Positions 34,606 to 42,182 of a stretch of DNA of 64,000 nucleotides are shown piece after piece. Where the stretch lies: assembly GCA_044226685.1 (NCBI GenBank), contig JBGAGP010000003.1, positions 1 to 64,000 of the forward strand, written 5' to 3'. A program made the translations under genes and the position numbers. Position 1 is the stretch's first letter; the number at the start of each line of letters is the position of its first letter. Origin of the DNA: Dongia_A sp044226685. Lineage in GTDB: Bacteria; Pseudomonadota; Alphaproteobacteria; Dongiales; Dongiaceae. The notes beneath the pieces are model-generated. The model saw only the letters and a list, made by a program, of their open reading frames with translations. It did not search any database and was not told the origin of the DNA.

Positions 34606-36356
34606 GTTCCCGTCCTCGCCTTCGCCGCCTGGCCGCCGCCGGCTTTGATGCCGTAGTCGCGCTCCGCCGCCGCGGCGCTGACATAGCCCTCGCGCACATC
34701 CTCGGCGATCAGCTCCGGGTCGCGCTCGCCGGGCGGACCGAAGCCGGCGCCGCCGGGCGCCCGGTAGTAGAGTTCGTCGCCCTCATGCAGGACCACGTTG
34801 GTGAACTTGGTCGGCGACTGGACGCCGAAGACCTCGGTGAAGGGCCGGAAATCGCGCGTGCCCTTCAGTTTCACCATGAGCGCCGAGCGGCCGCCCTCCC
34901 GGCCGCCGAACAGGCCCGGCGCGCCCAGCTTGCAGCGGTCGAACAGCGCGCTGAAGGTGATCTCCGGCGCCGTCACCCGCATGACGCGCTCGGTGCCGAG
35001 GCCGCCGCGATGGCGCCCCGCGCCGCCGGAATCCTGCGCCAGGCCATAGCGCAGGGTGAGCAGCGGGTAGCGATGCTCGAACACCTCGATCGGCGTGTTG
35101 CGGCAATTGGAATGGCGCGTCACCTCGCCGTCATTGCCGTCCTTCTGCGCCGTCGCCCCGGCGCCGAGGCCGTCGAAATTGTAGTTGCTGTAGTAGCGCC
35201 CGGTTTCCGGATGAGTGCCGCCGAACAGCAGGTTGCTGCTCGATCCGCCCGTGGCGGCGGCGACGCGGTCGGGCACCGCCTTGGCGAAGGCGGCCAGCAA
35301 GAGGTCGATCAGCTTCGGCTGCAGGTCCGTGTTGCCGCCGACCGAGGGGCCGGGATGCTTCACGTTGACCACGCTGCCGGCCGGGGCGATCACCTGCAGC
35401 GGCCGGTAGCAGCCGGCATTGCGCGGGATCAGGTCGTGCGGATCGGCGACGCTGAAGACCGCGTTGTAGAGCGCCGCCGCCGCGACCACGAAGGTGCAGT
35501 TCATCGGCCCGCGCACCTGCGGGCTGGAGCCGGTGAAGTCGGCGATGATGCGCTGGTCCCTGATGACCAGCTTCACCTTGACGTCGAACGGATCGGTGCT
35601 GACGCCGTCATCCTCGACGGTCATCTCCGCCTCGTAGGAGCCCTCGGGCAGCTCGGCGAGCTCGGCCCGCAGGCGCCGCTCGGCATAGTCGATCAGCTGG
35701 TGCGAGCCGTCGATCACCGTCTTCAGGCCGTAGCGCCCGACCAGCTCGATCAGGCGCCGCTCGCCGATGTTGAGCGCGCCGATCATGGCGTGGAAGTCGC
35801 CCCAGGAATTGCGCGGCGTGCGATGGTTGGCGAGAATCACCCGCCAGAGCTGCTCGTTGTATTTGCCGCCTTCCAGCAGCTTCACCGGCGGCAGCCGCAG
35901 CCCCTCCTGGTAGACGTCGGTGGCGTCCGAGGCAAAGCTGCCCGGCGCCTTGCCGCCGATCTCCGCCAGGTGGCCGATGGTGCCGGCGAACCCGATCAGC
36001 TCGCCGTCGTGGTAGATCGGCTTCATCAGCATGTGCTCGGGCAGGTGGCAATTGCCGCGATAGGGATCGTTGTGCACCACCACGTCGCCCGGCTGGAAGA
36101 AGCCTTCGCCCAGCTCCTCGAGGCACCAGCGCAGGGTGTAGTTGACCGCGCCCATCATCGAGGGCGCGAAATTGCGCTCGGCGATGATGTTGCCCTGGCG
36201 GTCGAGCAGCATGGTCGAGAAATCCAGCCCCTCGTTGAAGATCGTCGAATAGGACGTCTTCATCATCACGATCGCCATCTCCGCCGCGATGTTGGCCAGC
36301 GCGTTGTGCAGGACGTTGAGACCGACGGCGTCGAGGTCAAGGCGATGCGTGCTCAT
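34602..36356 (-). CDS. Hydantoinase B / oxoprolinase-type large subunit (HyuB)
   Basis: A 584-residue member of the HyuB/acetone carboxylase alpha family. Characteristic stretches are MMKTSYSTIFNEGLDFSTML near the N-terminus, PGDVVVHNDPYRGNCHLPEH, GHLAEIGGKAPGSFASDATD and PGPSVGGNTDLQPKLIDLLL. With HyuA, such proteins perform ATP-dependent opening of cyclic amides (hydantoins, 5-oxoproline) or carboxylate ketones. ATGA overlaps link it both to HyuA upstream and to the small zinc protein downstream. Confidence 0.9.
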   Translation of the reverse strand: MSTHRLDLDAVGLNVLHNALANIAAEMAIVMMKTSYSTIFNEGLDFSTMLLDRQGNIIAERNFAPSMMGAVNYTLRWCLEELGEGFFQPGDVVVHNDPYRGNCHLPEHMLMKPIYHDGELIGFAGTIGHLAEIGGKAPGSFASDATDVYQEGLRLPPVKLLEGGKYNEQLWRVILANHRTPRNSWGDFHAMIGALNIGERRLIELVGRYGLKTVIDGSHQLIDYAERRLRAELAELPEGSYEAEMTVEDDGVSTDPFDVKVKLVIRDQRIIADFTGSSPQVRGPMNCTFVVAAAALYNAVFSVADPHDLIPRNAGCYRPLQVIAPAGSVVNVKHPGPSVGGNTDLQPKLIDLLLAAFAKAVPDRVAAATGGSSSNLLFGGTHPETGRYYSNYNFDGLGAGATAQKDGNDGEVTRHSNCRNTPIEVFEHRYPLLTLRYGLAQDSGGAGRHRGGLGTERVMRVTAPEITFSALFDRCKLGAPGLFGGREGGRSALMVKLKGTRDFRPFTEVFGVQSPTKFTNVVLHEGDELYYRAPGGAGFGPPGERDPELIAEDVREGYVSAAAAERDYGIKAGGGQAAKARTGT

Positions 36357-38386
36357 GCCCGGCCTCCCAGGGTCAGGACCATCACCCCGCTCGGGTCGAG
36401 CCGGACGCTGTCGCCGGGGAAGACGATGGTGGTGGAGTCCACCTCCTCCACCACGGCCGGCCCGACTTCTTCGCCCTCGCCGAGCCTGATGCGGGAGAAC
36501 ACCGCGCAATCGACCGCGCCCTTGGCGTCGAACCAGACCTTGCGGCCGGCCGAGGGCGCGCGGCCCGGCTTCGGCGCCATCCGGAAACTGGCCGGTGGCT
36601 CGGGGCTGAGGGCGGTCACACGCAGGTTGATCAATTCCACTGCCTCTCCTGGCAGGGCGAAGCCGTAGAGCCGGGCATGCGCCTCGGCGAAGCGCGCCAT
36701 GGTGTCGTCCCAACCCTGCTGGTCCATCTCGCCGTCGGGCAGCGCCACTTCGATCTCGTAGTTCTGCCCGGCATAGCGCATGTCGGCGGAACTGCGGATC
36801 ACCGGCTGCTTCGCCTCCACGCTGGCGCTGAGCTCGGCCACTGTGCTGTCGCGCAGGCGCCTGATGGCGCCGCCGAGCGCCGCGAAGTCGATGCCGTCGG
36901 AATGGGTGAAGAAGGTCTGGAAGCGGTCCACCCGCGCCTCGGCGATGGCGGCGCCGAAAGCCGAGCACAGGCCCGGATGCGGCGGCACGATCACCGTCTG
37001 CATGCCGAGACGCTCCGCCACCGCGCGGGCATGCAGCGGGCCGGCGCCGCCGAAGGCAATCAGCGCGAAATCGCGGGTGTCGAGGCCGCGCTCGACGGCG
37101 ATCAGGCGGATGGCGTTGGCCATGTTCTCGTCGGCCGTCTGCACCATGGCCAGCGCCGCCTGCTCGGCGGTCAGCTTCAAGGCGTCGCCCAGCCTGGTCA
37201 GCGCGGCGCGCGCCGCGTCCAGGTCGAGCGACATGGCGCCACCCAGGAAATAGCCGGGATCGAGCCGGCCGAGCACGAGGTTGGCATCGGTGATGGTGGG
37301 CTCGGTGCCGCCCCGGCCATAGGCTGCGGGACCGGGCTCCGCCCCGGCGCTGCGCGGCCCGACATGCAGGAAGCCGCCCTTGTCGATCCAGCCGATGGAT
37401 CCGCCGCCGGCGCCGATGGTCTGCACCGCGACGCAGGGGATGGTGACCGGAATGCCGAAATCGATCTTGAACTCGCTGGCGTATTGCTGGGTGGCGCTGA
37501 TCACCAGGCCGATATCGGCGCTGGTGCCGCCCATGTCGAGGATGAAGGCGGCGTCGTGGCCCGCGCGCTCGGCGAAGTGCCGGCCGCCGATGACGCCGCC
37601 GGCAAGGCCCGAGATCAGCAGCTGCGCCGGTCGCTTCAAGGCCTGCTCGGCGCGCAGATAGCCGCCATTCGAGGCCAGCAGGTTCCAGCGCCGCGGCGTA
37701 GCCCCCTTCGCCAGCGCGCCGCCGACGCTGTTGATGTAGCGGCTGACCACCGGCTTGACGAAGGCGTCGGCGATCGTCGTGCTGGCACGCTCGTATTCGC
37801 GCCACAGCGGCGAGACCTCGTGCGAGACGGAGATGTCGGCCTGCGGCAGTGCCGCCCGCACGGCATCCGCCGCGCGCTGCTCATGCGCGCCGTTCAGATA
37901 GGAGAACAGGCAGCAGATCGCCACCGCCACCTCTTCGCCGGCGAAGGCGGACAACCGCGCGCGCAGCGCGTCAAGCTCGCTTGCCGGCAACGGCGCGATC
38001 TCCGCGCCATGGTTGTCGAAGCGGCCGCCGAGGCCAATGGCATCGCGGCGGTTCATCAGCGGCTTGGGCTTGCGCCAGTTGAGATCGTAGATGCGTTCCT
38101 TGTCCATGCGGCCGATGAATGGCACGTCCTCGAAGTCGCGATTGGTGATGAAGACAACGCGCGGGCCGCGCCGCTCGATCACCGCATTGGTGGCGACGGT
38201 CGTGCCGATGATGATGCGGTCGATGCGCTCGACACCCTCGAGGCGCTCCAGCCCGGCGGCGAGCGCTTGCGCCGGGTTGCCCGGCGTCGACGGCACCTTG
38301 GCCGTCGCGACCGAGCCGCGGCCATGATCGACCAGCACGAAATCCGTGAAAGTACCGCCGGTGTCGATGCCTAGGACGACGCTCAT
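36353..38386 (-). CDS. Hydantoinase A / oxoprolinase-type ATPase subunit (HyuA)
   Basis: A 677-residue HyuA-family protein with the ASKHA-type ATP-binding loop GIDTGGTFTD at 6-15 and the second phosphate loop FILDMGGTSADIG. IIGTTVATNAVIERRG and IAFGGAGPLHA are further family blocks. It supplies ATP-dependent activation of the substrate carbonyl to HyuB. The ATG at 38386 puts the ATP loop at the N-terminus as in the family; a longer TTG-start frame overlaps the operator and is rejected. The substrate may be a hydantoin, a lactam or a ketone; sequence alone does not decide. Confidence 0.9.
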   Translation of the reverse strand: MSVVLGIDTGGTFTDFVLVDHGRGSVATAKVPSTPGNPAQALAAGLERLEGVERIDRIIIGTTVATNAVIERRGPRVVFITNRDFEDVPFIGRMDKERIYDLNWRKPKPLMNRRDAIGLGGRFDNHGAEIAPLPASELDALRARLSAFAGEEVAVAICCLFSYLNGAHEQRAADAVRAALPQADISVSHEVSPLWREYERASTTIADAFVKPVVSRYINSVGGALAKGATPRRWNLLASNGGYLRAEQALKRPAQLLISGLAGGVIGGRHFAERAGHDAAFILDMGGTSADIGLVISATQQYASEFKIDFGIPVTIPCVAVQTIGAGGGSIGWIDKGGFLHVGPRSAGAEPGPAAYGRGGTEPTITDANLVLGRLDPGYFLGGAMSLDLDAARAALTRLGDALKLTAEQAALAMVQTADENMANAIRLIAVERGLDTRDFALIAFGGAGPLHARAVAERLGMQTVIVPPHPGLCSAFGAAIAEARVDRFQTFFTHSDGIDFAALGGAIRRLRDSTVAELSASVEAKQPVIRSSADMRYAGQNYEIEVALPDGEMDQQGWDDTMARFAEAHARLYGFALPGEAVELINLRVTALSPEPPASFRMAPKPGRAPSAGRKVWFDAKGAVDCAVFSRIRLGEGEEVGPAVVEEVDSTTIVFPGDSVRLDPSGVMVLTLGGRA

Positions 38387-38489
38387 AAGTTCGGTTCCCC
38401 GCGACCTGCCTGCCCTGGCGCCGTAGCGGACGCCGCGCGCTGCGTTTTCCCCGCCGCCGACGCTCCGGAAGGGCTCGAAGCGCAATTTA

Positions 38490-38528
38490 GTGTAACGCTA
38501 AAGTAACGGCCCTCCGCGCGGCTGTCAA
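38490..38528 (-). promoter_or_regulatory. hyuA operon promoter with LacI-type operator O2
   Basis: The plus-strand sequence GTGTAACGCTAAAG at 38490-38503 matches O1 (CTATAACGTTAAAG) in 11 of 14 positions. Upstream on the minus strand TTGACA (38523-38528) is followed after 17 bases by TACTTT (38500-38505), so the operator overlaps the -10 region. The -35 context CGATTGACAGC is identical to that of the dapA-like promoter. Confidence 0.6.
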
Positions 38529-38562
38529 TCGCACTCCCGTTCGGCCGCGCGCAATTCGCCTC

Positions 38563-38617
38563 TTGACCGGCGAGGACCGCCGCCGCAAGATCGCCGCGAA
38601 CAGCTTTATCGTTATAG
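38563..38617 (+). promoter_or_regulatory. SDR gene promoter with LacI-type operator O3
   Basis: CTTTATCGTTATAG at 38604-38617 differs from O1 read on the other strand (CTTTAACGTTATAG) at one position. A possible promoter is TTGACC (38563-38568) plus CAAGAT (38586-38591) with 17-base spacing, placing the operator just past the start site, 67 bases before the SDR ATG. Confidence 0.6.
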
Positions 38618-38684
38618 TATGGACAAAACGCGACGCCGGGACGGACAGCCGGCGCGCCGTCCGCAGCCAGCAGGGAACAGGATC

Positions 38685-39455
38685 ATGCAACAGCGGCTCG
38701 AAGGCAAGGTGGCTCTGGTGACCGGCGGCGGCCGCGGCATCGGCGAAAGCATCGCGCGGCGCCTGTCCAGGGAAGGCGCCATCGTCTGGGTCGCCGACAT
38801 CGACGAGCCGGTGGCGAAATCGGTGGCCGGATCGCTCGAGCGCGCCGTTGCCGCCCAGGTCGACATTACCAGCGACCCGTCGGTCGCCGCACTCGCCGCC
38901 GCCATCGCGGCCAAGCACGGGCGGCTCGACATCCTGGTCAACAACGCGGCCATCCTCGACATCGTCGAGCTGGAGAAGCTGACGGCGGCGCATTGCGCGC
39001 GGGTGCTGGAGGTCAATCTCAACGGCGCGGTTCGGGTCAGCCTCGCCATGGTGCCGCTGCTGCGCAAGGCGCAGAGCGGCGGCCGCATCCTCAACACCGC
39101 CTCGGTCAACGGCCTGCGCGGCACCCGCGACAACATCCCCTATTCCATCGCCAAGGGCGGCATCGTCAACCTGACCCGCTGCCTCGCCGTCGACCTCGGC
39201 GCCGACAACATCACGGTCAACGCCATCGCGCCCGGCTTCATCGACACCCGCATGTCGCTGCTGCCCGACGGCACGCACGAGCACAAGACCGAGGTGTTCC
39301 ACGAGATCTACATCAAGAACGGCCGCATCCCGCTGCGCCGCGGCGGCAAGCCCGACGACCTTGCCGGCCCCGCCTTCTTCTTCTGCTCCGACGACAGCCG
39401 CTACGTGACCGGGCAGATCCTGGCCGTCGATGGCGGCATGCTGTCGACGTTCTGA
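38685..39455 (+). CDS. Short-chain dehydrogenase/reductase (LacI regulon)
   Basis: A 256-residue classical SDR. The NAD(P) loop is VTGGGRGIGE, the NNAA motif is ILVNNAAI, and catalytic Ser and Tyr-Lys are in NTASVNG and YSIAKGG. The final VTGQILAVDGGM is typical of sugar or hydroxyacid dehydrogenases. I chose the ATG at 38685 because AGGGAACAGG lies just upstream; the longer frame begins inside the operator (38619). It would oxidise a hydroxyl group of the compound handled by the surrounding genes. Confidence 0.88.
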   Translation: MQQRLEGKVALVTGGGRGIGESIARRLSREGAIVWVADIDEPVAKSVAGSLERAVAAQVDITSDPSVAALAAAIAAKHGRLDILVNNAAILDIVELEKLTAAHCARVLEVNLNGAVRVSLAMVPLLRKAQSGGRILNTASVNGLRGTRDNIPYSIAKGGIVNLTRCLAVDLGADNITVNAIAPGFIDTRMSLLPDGTHEHKTEVFHEIYIKNGRIPLRRGGKPDDLAGPAFFFCSDDSRYVTGQILAVDGGMLSTF

Positions 39456-39569
39456 GCTCCCCCCGCGAACAAGGCGGGACGACACCCGGGGAATCATTCA
39501 TAATCGTCGTGCCATCCGGCGGGCGACGATGCCGCTGGGCAAGTCGCAACCGCGCCAGGATCTCGCTGC

Positions 39570-40592
39570 ATGACCGGATTTCGCCTGCTGACACCCGACG
39601 CGCAATATGCCGATGACGGCGTCATCGAGCGGCGGACCGCCGGCGCCGACGCGACCTGGGCGATCCACCGCGTCCGCCGGCCGGAGGATCTGCCGTCCGG
39701 CGCGCTGGCCGAATGCGATGCCATCGTCGTGTGGCATGAGCTGGCCATGGACCGCGCCGTCATCGCGCGGCTGGATCGGTGCCGCATCATCGTGCGCGCC
39801 GGCGTCGGCTTCGACCACATCGACCTGGAGGCCGCTGCAGAAGCTGGAATTCCCGTCTGCAACACGCCAGATTACGGCACCAGCGAGGTCGCCGACCATG
39901 CCATCGGCCTGTTGCTCGGCCTGCGGCGAGGGATTGTGAGCTACCATCAGGCCCTGGCAGGTGATCCAATCGCCGGCTTCGACTACGCCACGGCCCCCCT
40001 GGTGCGCCGGCTGCGCGGCACGACCTTCGGCATCGTCGGCCTCGGGCGGATCGGCACCGCCACTGCAATCCGGGCCAAGGCCTTCGGCCTGCGCGTGGTC
40101 GCCTATGATCCGTACGTCTCGCGCGGCACCGAGATCGCGCTCGGCATCGAGCGGGTGGAGACCCTGGCGGAGCTGCTGGCGCAGAGCGACGTGGTCAGCC
40201 TGCACTGCCCGCTGACCGCGGAGACGCGCAACATGATCAATGCGGGCACGCTGGCGCGAATGAAGTCCGACGCGATCCTGATCAACACCGCCCGCGGCGC
40301 GGTGGTCGACGTGCCGGCCCTGCTCGACGCCCTGCGCAAGGGCGTCATCGCCGGTGCCGGCATCGACGTGCTGCCGACCGAACCGCCCGCCCCGGATGAC
40401 GAGATCGCCCGTGCCTATTGCGACCGCGACGATCCGATGATCGGCGCGCGCCTCATCCTGACGCCGCATGCGGCGTGGTCGAGCCCGGAAAGCTCGGCCG
40501 ATGCCCGGCGCCTGGCGGTCGAAACCGCAATGCTGTATCTGCGGGAAGGACGCCTCCGGAACCTGGTGAACGCGCCCAGCCGACTGCGCTAG
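39570..40592 (+). CDS. D-isomer-specific 2-hydroxyacid dehydrogenase (CtBP-like)
   Basis: A 340-residue NAD-dependent enzyme. The substrate-binding segment VRAGVGFDHIDL, the NAD fold GIVGLGRIGTA, catalytic Arg in INTARGAVVD and catalytic His in LTPHAAWSS are all visible. The variant with YDPYVSRG after the Rossmann motif matches the CtBP-like/phosphoglycerate dehydrogenase-like branch. It follows the SDR gene by 114 bases on the same strand and probably belongs to the same pathway, for example as a 2-keto acid reductase. Confidence 0.88.
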   Translation: MTGFRLLTPDAQYADDGVIERRTAGADATWAIHRVRRPEDLPSGALAECDAIVVWHELAMDRAVIARLDRCRIIVRAGVGFDHIDLEAAAEAGIPVCNTPDYGTSEVADHAIGLLLGLRRGIVSYHQALAGDPIAGFDYATAPLVRRLRGTTFGIVGLGRIGTATAIRAKAFGLRVVAYDPYVSRGTEIALGIERVETLAELLAQSDVVSLHCPLTAETRNMINAGTLARMKSDAILINTARGAVVDVPALLDALRKGVIAGAGIDVLPTEPPAPDDEIARAYCDRDDPMIGARLILTPHAAWSSPESSADARRLAVETAMLYLREGRLRNLVNAPSRLR

Positions 40593-40737
40593 GCCTGCCG
40601 GCGCGTCGCCGCGGCGCAAACTTGACACTCAATCGGGGCCGGTTTCTTATGGCCTTGGATTGCGTTCAACTGCGCCATTGATCGCTTCACATGCTGCTTT
40701 TGCGGGATCATCGTCCATCGCGCGCCGGAACAATCAC

Positions 40738-41328
40738 ATGACGAGTTATGCGCGTCGCACACTCCTTTGCCTCGTGTTTGCATCGATCATCGGAACCGGC
40801 CCGCTGCCCGCCGCGGCGGTAGCGCCAAACGCTCAGAGTCCGCACACGGGCATCCTGCAGATTGCGGACGGATCGAGGCATGCCGACCCGGAGCTCGAGG
40901 GGCTGCTGCCGACCAGCCTTGGCGGCGTGGCCCTGACGGTGGAAAGCCAATCGGGGGTCGACCTGGCGACCAAGAGCAGCGTCTTTGACGCCTTCCTCGG
41001 CAGCCTCGGCAAGACGCGCGCCGATTTCTCCGTCGCCAGCGCCTATTCGACCGGCGGGCTGCGGGCCGAGATAGGCGCTTGGCGGGTGCGCGGCGCCGAT
41101 CCGGCGCTGATGCTGCAGGGATTCAAGACCGCGCTGCAATCCTCCAGCACCACGCCGCTGACCCAGGCCGAGGAAACCGTGGCCGGGCGCCAGGTCGCCC
41201 GCATCGGCGACCCGGGGCAGCTGACCCACGGGCCGCTCTATGTGGTGTCGCGCGGCGACACGCTGCTGTTCGTGCAGACGCCCGAGCCCGCGCTTGCCGA
41301 GGAAGCCATCGGCAAGCTGCCGCGCTAG
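40738..41328 (+). CDS. Secreted protein of unknown function
   Basis: A 196-residue protein with a clear signal peptide (SYARRTLLCLVFASIIGTG, cleavage after AAA near residue 26). The mature part is small, without cysteines or recognisable motifs, and includes LLPTSLGGVALTVESQSG and two alternating beta-like stretches. I do not recognise a family. The ATG at 40738 places the signal peptide at the N-terminus; the frame is open 26 codons further up. It is the last rightward gene before a convergent SDR gene. Confidence 0.65.
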   Translation: MTSYARRTLLCLVFASIIGTGPLPAAAVAPNAQSPHTGILQIADGSRHADPELEGLLPTSLGGVALTVESQSGVDLATKSSVFDAFLGSLGKTRADFSVASAYSTGGLRAEIGAWRVRGADPALMLQGFKTALQSSSTTPLTQAEETVAGRQVARIGDPGQLTHGPLYVVSRGDTLLFVQTPEPALAEEAIGKLPR

Positions 41329-41337
41329 GCGCCCGCG

Positions 41338-42105
41338 TCAGAGCTCCGCGTTGACGATGAATCCGGCGTCGACCAGCAGCGTCGCCGAGGTCACGTAGCT
41401 CGCATCGTCCGACAGCAGGAAGGCGATGGCGCCGGCCAGTTCCGACGGCTTGCCGATGCGGTGCAGCGCGATGCGGTCCATGTAGTATTTCACCACCGCC
41501 GGATCCTCGAACATCGGCGCCGCCATGTTGGTGTCGACAGCGCCCGGCTCGATCACATTCACGCGGATGTTGTTGGCGCCAAGCACCGAGCCCAGCGCCT
41601 TGCCCAGCATCGAGATCGCGCCCTTGGTACCGCAATAGGCGACCTGGGTCGGCGCGCCGACATGGGCGGAGATCGAGCTGATCATCACGATGGCGCCGCC
41701 ATGGCCCTCGGCGATCATCTGCCGCGCGCCTTCGGTGCAGACCACCCAGGTGCCGCGCACATTGGTCTCGAACAGCTTGTCGAAATCCTCGATCGAGGTG
41801 CCGTCCCACGGCATGAACGGGTTGATTGCCGCGTTGGAGACGATGTAGTCGAGGCGCCCGCCGCGCTTCGCGGTCTCCTGCACCATGGCCTTCACCGCCA
41901 CGGGGTCGCGCATGTCGGCGACCACGGGGAAAGCCTCGCCGCCCACGTCCTTGATCATCTTCAGCGTCTGCGTGGGGTCGCCGGTCGGCCGCTGGTTGAC
42001 GGCGACGATGGCGCCTTCGGACGCCAGCCGCACTGCCGTGGCCTGGCCGATGCCGGTGGTCGCCCCGGTGACCAGCGCCACCTTGCCGGAGAAACGAGGT
42101 TGCAT
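41338..42105 (-). CDS. Short-chain dehydrogenase/reductase (sugar dehydrogenase-like)
   Basis: A 255-residue classical SDR with VTGATTGIG, the Asn of SNAAI, catalytic Ser in MISSISA and YCGTKGA. AAGGGAGG lies 5 bases before the ATG. It resembles glucose/fucose/rhamnose 1-dehydrogenase-type SDRs. It lies downstream of the RbsB-like gene, but a terminator (42124-42168) stands between them, so it may have its own promoter or depend on readthrough. Confidence 0.87.
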   Translation of the reverse strand: MQPRFSGKVALVTGATTGIGQATAVRLASEGAIVAVNQRPTGDPTQTLKMIKDVGGEAFPVVADMRDPVAVKAMVQETAKRGGRLDYIVSNAAINPFMPWDGTSIEDFDKLFETNVRGTWVVCTEGARQMIAEGHGGAIVMISSISAHVGAPTQVAYCGTKGAISMLGKALGSVLGANNIRVNVIEPGAVDTNMAAPMFEDPAVVKYYMDRIALHRIGKPSELAGAIAFLLSDDASYVTSATLLVDAGFIVNAEL

Positions 42106-42123
42106 GCTTTCCTCCCTTGTGCT

Positions 42124-42168
42124 GTCGCAAACAAAACCGGTCCGGAGGCTCGCGAGCCCCCGGACCGG
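42124..42168 (-). terminator. Intrinsic terminator after the duplicated binding-protein gene
   Basis: A 16-bp arm pair CCGGTCCGGaGGCTCG/CGAGCCcCCGGACCGG with one mismatch lies 14 bases past the stop at 42183. On the minus strand it is followed directly by TTTTGTTTG. Stem plus U-tract is the textbook form and is the best terminator in the window. Confidence 0.85.
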
Positions 42169-42182
42169 CTGAACACTCGACG

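Noticed and set aside
33459..36668. A 1069-codon rightward frame opposite the dehydratase and hyuB genes
   Set aside because: Composition is the His/Arg/Ala/Gly-rich pattern of an antisense frame in high-GC DNA, without domains or ribosome site, while the opposite strand carries clear families.
38387..38485. TTG start 33 codons upstream of the chosen hyuA start
   Set aside because: It would begin next to operator O2 and the -10 region, and the family begins at the ATP-binding GIDTGGTFTD.
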